From Akkermansia muciniphila (GTDB lineage Bacteria > Verrucomicrobiota > Verrucomicrobiia > Limisphaerales > UBA9464): a DNA stretch of 39,299 nt. Below, piece after piece: positions 34,563-39,299 of the stretch. Under the pieces are notes generated by a model. The model did not search any database, was not told where the DNA came from, and was given only the letters and a program-made list of their open reading frames with translations. Each line of letters opens with the position of its first letter. Position 1 is the stretch's first letter. The DNA is taken from assembly GCA_945898055.1 (NCBI GenBank), contig CAMDGV010000039.1:1-39299 (forward strand), in the 5' to 3' direction. Made by a program: the position numbers and the translations under genes.

Positions 34563-36779
34563 TCAGGCTACGTTCACCGCGCACATCCGCAGCGTCTCTA
34601 GGCGTGGCGCGGTGAAGGTGGTCACGCCGTCGCGCTCGCGGAACTTCAGCGCCTTGCCGTCGGGCAGCAGCGTAACCGACTTCACCCGGGCGGGGAGGCG
34701 CAGGGTCACTGCGATGCCGTCCACGGGAAGATTGGGCAGTTCTTTCTGGAAATTCACCAGACTCAATACATAGCGGCCACGGTCTCGCTGATGAAAGAGC
34801 GTGGCTTCGACCGCCGGATGTGCTTCAACCTCAAAGGTGTATTTCGCGTGCAGCAGATGGATGAGTTTGATGAAGGTCGGCGCCAGTCCTTCGACAGTTT
34901 CGAGCAGGCTCGCGCAGTAAATCGCGCGGCCTTTGCCGAATTGATTTAGGACGACTTCGGGCTGCTCCGTTGGCGTCCACGGCGGATTGCTGTGGATGCT
35001 GGAGAAAGCGCGCGGGTCGGACGTGGGCCAGGGCAAGGTCGCAGTGGCCAGCATTTCTGCCGCAGGGTGCGCCTTCACTTCCATGCCGTAACCTTTCACG
35101 AACGGCGGATACTTGACGTTCCAATTTCCGAAATACGGTTGGCCCGCAGCCGTGGGCGCGATATAGTGTTCCCGGGGTTTCCAGTCGGCTTTGACGAGCG
35201 AAACCCCCAGCACCTTCGCCAGCATGAAGTCCTTTTGCAATTGACCGCGCTTGTTGACGAGGGAAGTGCCGCCGCTCGCGTAAAGCGTGCCGCCGCCGCG
35301 AACCCATTCGCGAATGGCCATGACCTCCTCGTCATCCATCAGGTTGACGTTGGAAAGGATGAGCACCTTGCACTCCGCCAACCGAGACAACGAGTGTTTG
35401 GTGAGCACGCCGAACGGAAGATGATGCGCGATCAAGCAACCGCTGGCCGCCATCGCGCTCGCCGTGTGCGCGTCGGAACTGTCCGCCGCGTCCGTGGGCT
35501 TGCCGTTGCCTTGGAAACTAAATTTCGATTCCAGGCTATAATAAACGGCAATGTCCATGACGCGCTCACCACCGAGGTGCGGATAAAAAGGCATCAAGCG
35601 GTCAAAAACTCGGCCCATCCGTTCATGCGGATTCGGATTCACCGTGCCGATCGGATCAATCGCATCAATGAAAACAAACGCCGCGCTGTCGGCAATCGCG
35701 GCAGCGGCTTTGGCTGCAAGCAGTTCCTCGGATTTGCGGCCGGTGTGATCGCGCAATTCCACCGAAAAACTGGTTTCGTAAGCAAACGGTCGATTGGGTG
35801 TGAGGTCTTCGAGTAGTTTGCGCACGAATGAGCCTTGCAGCGAATCGCCGTAAAAATCTCCCTGCAGGAAATCATTCTGTGGCACGAGGGGCGACCCGAC
35901 GCCGAACGTCCAGTTCAACGGGTAAGTCGAAGATTGATGCTCCACCGTGGCGTTGGGCTTGAGCTTACGCACCGTTCCGGTCGCAATTGCGGCGAACTCT
36001 GCCAGCCACTCTTCCCGCTTTCGTTGCAACGTCACCCAACGCTCGTCCAGCCAGTTGACCGTCGTGGGCATTTTTCCGCCCACCTCGTCCGCGAACCGCT
36101 TCCGACAATGCGGGCAATAACAAACCCCCACCCAGAACGTCATGTCAAACCGCATGCCCTCGAAGTCAAAGGCGCGGCACATTTCCTCAACCCACGCGCG
36201 AACGTATTCGCGGTACGGTGAGTTGGGACAGACCACCCCGTAACGACCGCCCGCCCCGTATTGCGTGCCGTCGTGCTTCTCCATGCGCCATTCCGGATGC
36301 TGATCGAACGCCCAGCGGTCATGAATCAAACTAGTGTAGAGTACCACCGCAATGTTGTGAGCATGGCAACCCTTGATCATCTCCTGCACGATGTTGCGGC
36401 CTTTGAGACCGCGATGCTGCTGGCCGACCCTCGTGGGATAATTGAACAATCCGACGTGCGATTGCGCGTAGCAGACGATGGATTGCGCACGCGACGTGAC
36501 AAGTCGTTGCACGTATTCCTCGGCATCGAACTGGGAGAGAAACTTTTCATCCCAATCGGGGATGTGCATGTCAACCACCGCCCTTCGCCAAGCATGTTCG
36601 AACCACCGTGGATTGCCGACGCGGCTCGGCTCGGTTCGGGCGGCGGGCGCCGCGAAAAGACGCGGGGCCAGCGCCGGCAAGGCGCCGAGCGCGGTTACGC
36701 AGGCGGCAGTGCCGGTGAGGAAATCCCTTCGAGACACGGGCGCCACGCACTCGTGGCGAGATGATTCTCTTTCGTGCAT
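34563..36779 (-). CDS. Tat-exported GHL6-like hydrolase with GH42-type middle domain
   Basis: A 738-residue protein with a twin-arginine signal (SRRDFLTG, residues 16-23, hydrophobic run, AAPAA near 45). The barrel domain (about 55-400) has [29 protein letters not shown] (204-216) with a candidate catalytic Asp, and a C-Y-C-P-H-C knuckle (Cys220, 222, 225). A Rossmann-like domain of the GH42 trimerisation type follows ([35 protein letters not shown]), then a beta domain ending in [10 protein letters not shown]. It is the second gene of the minus-strand cluster, 55 bp after the AraC gene. A decayed paralogue lies at 2835-4046. The substrate is unknown; control by the AraC sensor is likely from position. 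Confidence 0.8.
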   Translation of the reverse strand: MHERESSRHECVAPVSRRDFLTGTAACVTALGALPALAPRLFAAPAARTEPSRVGNPRWFEHAWRRAVVDMHIPDWDEKFLSQFDAEEYVQRLVTSRAQSIVCYAQSHVGLFNYPTRVGQQHRGLKGRNIVQEMIKGCHAHNIAVVLYTSLIHDRWAFDQHPEWRMEKHDGTQYGAGGRYGVVCPNSPYREYVRAWVEEMCRAFDFEGMRFDMTFWVGVCYCPHCRKRFADEVGGKMPTTVNWLDERWVTLQRKREEWLAEFAAIATGTVRKLKPNATVEHQSSTYPLNWTFGVGSPLVPQNDFLQGDFYGDSLQGSFVRKLLEDLTPNRPFAYETSFSVELRDHTGRKSEELLAAKAAAAIADSAAFVFIDAIDPIGTVNPNPHERMGRVFDRLMPFYPHLGGERVMDIAVYYSLESKFSFQGNGKPTDAADSSDAHTASAMAASGCLIAHHLPFGVLTKHSLSRLAECKVLILSNVNLMDDEEVMAIREWVRGGGTLYASGGTSLVNKRGQLQKDFMLAKVLGVSLVKADWKPREHYIAPTAAGQPYFGNWNVKYPPFVKGYGMEVKAHPAAEMLATATLPWPTSDPRAFSSIHSNPPWTPTEQPEVVLNQFGKGRAIYCASLLETVEGLAPTFIKLIHLLHAKYTFEVEAHPAVEATLFHQRDRGRYVLSLVNFQKELPNLPVDGIAVTLRLPARVKSVTLLPDGKALKFRERDGVTTFTAPRLETLRMCAVNVA

Positions 36780-36790
36780 TGAAGAGACCG

Positions 36791-36834
36791 TAAGCCGGAA
36801 CGAAACCGTCGTCTCCCGTAATTCAGGAAAAGCC
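36791..36834 (-). promoter_or_regulatory. Conserved intergenic segment, candidate operator/promoter
   Basis: The stretch between the AraC stop (36835) and the hydrolase start (36779) is strongly conserved at 30941-30984, behind the AraC fragment. Its core reads GTCTCCCG(T/G)(A/T)ATTCAGGA, and in the fragment copy CTCC and GGAG form a small inverted repeat. Conservation outside coding sequence suggests a binding site or promoter for the downstream gene, though recent duplication alone could explain it. Confidence 0.35.
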
Positions 36835-37815
36835 TTACTGTTTTCCGAGCAGTTCCTTGGGCGACATCCCCACCACCGAGCGGAAAATCACATTAAAATG
36901 ACTGAGGCTCTCGAACCCTGCCGTGAAAGCAACCGAGGCAACCGTTTGCCCCGGGCGCCCCAGCAAGGTTAATGCTTTCTGGATGCGTAACCCTTGTAAA
37001 TACTTCACCCAAGAAAGTCCGAGCGCGTCCCGAAACATCACGTTGAAGCCGGATTCACTCATCCCGGCCAACCGCGCCAAGTCATGCCCGTAAATGGATT
37101 CAGCGTACTGTTGGTGCAAATGTTCCAGCACCCGGTCGAGGCGTTCCCAATCTACCGGGCGCAAAGTGGGCGCAGTCTGCCGTCGCACACCCTGTTCCCA
37201 GCGCACCAGCGTCACCAGCACCTGAAGTAAGGCAGACTGCAAGTGCAGTTCCCAACCGAATTGCTGCGATTCGAACTCCGTCACCGCGGAGCGAAACACC
37301 TGCGTAAACTCACGCAACAACGGTTCGGGCAGATGGACGTTCCGTTGTTTAATCGGTTGCGTGGCCGTGAAGCGCTGGAGCAACAAGAGACTCACCTCGG
37401 GCGCAACCCAATTCACGACTGCTGTCGGGAAAAAGTAGAGGGTCATATACTCGACCGGGTGAGACTTGATCTCCATCCAATGGGGCACATGTGCGCCCAT
37501 CAACAACAGGTCACCGGCCTTGCGCTCCACCGATTCACGCCCTGCCGAAAGGACGCCCTCGCCGCACAACTGAAGTGAGATTTCACAAAACGAATGCCGA
37601 TGCGGATGCGGAATGGTTGAACGCTCCGCGCGCGCACACCCGCTTTTGACCCAGAGACGGCAGTTCGGTCTTTCCGGCGGTTCCGCCTGTTCGATGTCCG
37701 CCATCCAGGCAAGATGCGGCGCAATGAGATTCTTCAAGGCGCGCGGTTCATGAATCTCTTTCCGTTTGTTCGACACGTTAGTCAGCTTTCTACAATCTCT
37801 TCCGGTCCGTTCCAA
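36835..37815 (-). CDS. AraC-family transcriptional regulator
   Basis: A 326-residue regulator. The N-terminal part has a cupin-like sensor domain (HPHRHSFCEISLQL, residues about 69-82; DLLLMGAHVPHW), suited to sense a sugar. The C-terminal 100 residues hold two helix-turn-helix units: LARLAGMSESGFNVMFRDALG, and VASVAFTAGFESLSHFNVIFRSVVGMSP, which is the typical AraC signature. The frame can start at TTG 37815; GTG 37776 or ATG 37704 are alternatives. It is transcribed toward the hydrolase and prepilin genes and is the obvious candidate to control them. Confidence 0.88.
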   Translation of the reverse strand: MERTGRDCRKLTNVSNKRKEIHEPRALKNLIAPHLAWMADIEQAEPPERPNCRLWVKSGCARAERSTIPHPHRHSFCEISLQLCGEGVLSAGRESVERKAGDLLLMGAHVPHWMEIKSHPVEYMTLYFFPTAVVNWVAPEVSLLLLQRFTATQPIKQRNVHLPEPLLREFTQVFRSAVTEFESQQFGWELHLQSALLQVLVTLVRWEQGVRRQTAPTLRPVDWERLDRVLEHLHQQYAESIYGHDLARLAGMSESGFNVMFRDALGLSWVKYLQGLRIQKALTLLGRPGQTVASVAFTAGFESLSHFNVIFRSVVGMSPKELLGKQ

Positions 37816-38017
37816 ATGTTAATCCGCTTTAACCGGTCGGTTAGAAAAGCAGACTGCAACGGGGTAAGAACTGAATTTGCCCAACGGCCTGAAAAAAACA
37901 AGTCGGTTGTTGGTCCAACAACAGCCATTTCACTGACCGGCCACCCTGCACGACGGATGTCCAAACAATACGCTCCGAGTGCGAATCCCCTTGGCTAAAA
38001 TTAGGATGATCTTCAAA

Positions 38018-38080
38018 CCTCAGAATTTTAGGGGTAAATCTCAAGAATTAGTTGAGACTTTAAATCCCTGAATTTAGGGA
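38018..38080. other. Cluster of small palindromes
   Basis: Three short dyads lie side by side between the AraC gene and the transposase remnant: a CCTCAGAATTTTAGGGG stretch (38018-38034), TCTCAA...TTGAGA (38039-38057) and TCCCT-GAATTT-AGGGA (38065-38080). They could be the end of the neighbouring insertion sequence or regulator sites upstream of the AraC gene. Confidence 0.25.
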
Positions 38081-38098
38081 GATTTTGCTGAGAATTGA

Positions 38099-39299
38099 TC
38101 AGGCTCCAATCCGAACTTTCAGGTCCAGTTCCGAACAGTGCGCGAGGCGAAAACGGAGTCGCCGGCCCGGGAGCTTCGGGTACTCCAGTTGCTGCTGGTT
38201 TATGGCTTCGTCCGCAAGTCCGTGGAGGAATTGCGGCAACGCGTCATCACCCTTTCGCCGCTCACCCGGGCCGGATCCCACGGCTCGGCGACGAAGCCCT
38301 TTTCCCCGGTTATAACCTGTAAATACGGGTCGGCCAGCACACGTTCGAAAACCTCATCGCCGTAGATGCCCCGATCCACGATCATTGTGAGCACCCGATT
38401 CAGCGGCCAGCCCAAGGTGGCGCGAGCCCGCTGCACTACGCCAAAGAAAAGTTCCTGTAGGTCGGCAAAATTGTCCGTGGTTTCGAAGTAGATCGGTGCC
38501 CCTCGGGCGGTGTGAATGAAATCACTTTACAGAATTTTATCGGCGAACCGGATCTTCGAGCACCAGCCCTTCAACCCATTCTGCTCGCCGGTGTGATGCT
38601 TGACGTGGGGATCGAAGTAGAGATCCGTGCCCACGGCATCGTCTAACCCTTGCGGATTGAAACCAAAAAGCGCCTAGATTAATCGGGGATCATCGGCCAA
38701 CGCCTGGTCCGAGGATCAATTCCAAATCCTCCCAATGGAGAAATTTGGTTCAATATTGGCTGCTCCCAGCCAGAGTGACGCCAGCCATTAGGCGAGGATG
38801 TCCTGGGTGTTTCCACTGACCTTCGAAATGGCCGCCAGCAACGGGGCGAAGATCAAAACTCCGGCGTGTTCGCACCAGTAATTACCCGGTTGGGGATCCT
38901 GAGGAAAAAAGGGAGAGCACTGCGGGTTGTGGGCGGGCGGCGGCGGCGGGGATTTCGGAACAACTCGCAGTGCTCTCCCTTTTTTCCAAATTTGCCCCGA
39001 GGGGTAAACCGATCTTTGCGGGCCCGGCGGCGGGGGCCGGATGTTTCAGCGCCTGAATCAACGGACGCACCCCGGAAAGCGAAAGCGTGATGCCGAAGAC
39101 GGTGTTGATTTCGCGGAGCAATCGACCGACGGCCCCGTAGCTGCGATGGACGATGAGATCGGGCCAGCGCATCCGGACAAAGGCGACCACCTCCGGGGTG
39201 CATTTGCGGGCGGCGGCACGCCCCTCTAGGAGGCGAACCATTTCTTCCGGAGAACTCTTCAAAGCCCGGCCGTAGCGACGCAGCGTCTTGGGATCGAGG
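38099..39299 (-). pseudogene. DDE-type transposase, decayed (partial at window edge)
   Basis: Homology runs on the minus strand from the window end to a stop at 38099. Blocks in order are a helix-turn-helix-like start (LDPKTLRRYGRAL, then WPDLIVHRSYGAVGRLL), the segment WCEHAGVLIFAPLLAAIS, then GTDLYFDPHVKHHTGEQNGL, KIRFADKIL, DFIHTARGAPIYFETTDNF, and TMIVDRGIYGDEVFERVL with a likely catalytic Asp. There are several in-frame stops (for example near 38788, 38680 and 38530) and at least one more frame change near the 3' end. A large hairpin interrupts the coding sequence at 38903-38987. I cannot assign the IS family; its right end lies outside the window. Confidence 0.75.
38903..38987. repeat. 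Long inverted repeat (28-bp arms), REP/MITE-like
   Basis: The arms 38903-38930 and 38960-38987 pair at 27 of 28 positions around a 29-base G-rich spacer containing GGCGGCGGCGGCGGG. Arm ends read GGAAAAAAGGGAGAGCAC. It sits inside the transposase remnant between the N-terminal domain and the catalytic domain, where transposase homology is interrupted, so it looks like an inserted palindromic element. Confidence 0.85.

Overview
The window looks like a chromosome segment of a Verrucomicrobiota bacterium. The main clue is a set of secreted proteins that begin with the type IV prepilin signature ([11 protein letters not shown]) and carry an H-X9-DG-like C-terminal motif; such genes are strongly expanded in Verrucomicrobiota, Lentisphaerae and Planctomycetes. 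Supporting clues are Tat-exported sugar hydrolases, secreted proteins ending in a short FFRL/FFRV tail, and the scarcity of Shine-Dalgarno sites. No rRNA, tRNA or CRISPR array was seen.

Left part (1-8000, mostly + strand): the end of a secreted protein with a terminator; a dead but structurally complete ISL3-type insertion sequence (410-1814) with inverted repeats and an 8-bp target duplication; a prepilin-type gene; a decayed copy of a GHL6-like hydrolase gene; a secreted protein made of three 184-residue carbohydrate-binding-like repeats; and a secreted GH42-like hydrolase gene that is cut off in its catalytic domain.

Centre (7990-28081, all + strand): a dense, apparently polycistronic catabolic locus. 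In order: HpaI-type aldolase, lactaldehyde-type aldehyde dehydrogenase, DUF1537 four-carbon acid sugar kinase, PdxA-type dehydrogenase, Gfo/Idh/MocA oxidoreductase, cyclase-family hydrolase, LDH2-type dehydrogenase, cytochrome P450, a ribose-type ABC importer (ATPase, two permeases, binding lipoprotein), a three-part fusion (MocD-like desaturase fold, Rieske ferredoxin, NqrF-like flavin reductase), and a MocC-like isomerase/epimerase carrying a frameshift. Several genes from 22.8 to 28.1 kb are broken; an intact Tat-exported GH42-like hydrolase lies among them, and an intact secreted GHL6-like hydrolase follows at 28138-30315. The gene set (MocA, MocB, MocC and MocD-E-F equivalents) resembles rhizopine (methyl-inosamine) catabolism, so uptake and oxidative O-demethylation of a methylated sugar or inositol is the best working hypothesis. 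The DUF1537 kinase, PdxA, aldolase and aldehyde dehydrogenase would funnel C3/C4 acids and aldehydes to central metabolism.

Right part (30.7-37.8 kb, - strand): an AraC regulator, a Tat-exported GHL6-like hydrolase, a prepilin-type protein, a secreted protein and another prepilin-type protein, read in that order. They are followed by a truncated duplicate of the AraC-prepilin unit that has landed in another secreted-protein gene. The end of the window is a decayed DDE transposase gene (38099-39299) containing a large perfect-looking hairpin. The recurring association of prepilin-type genes with sugar hydrolases, and the many duplicated and decayed copies, show a region that is being actively reshuffled.
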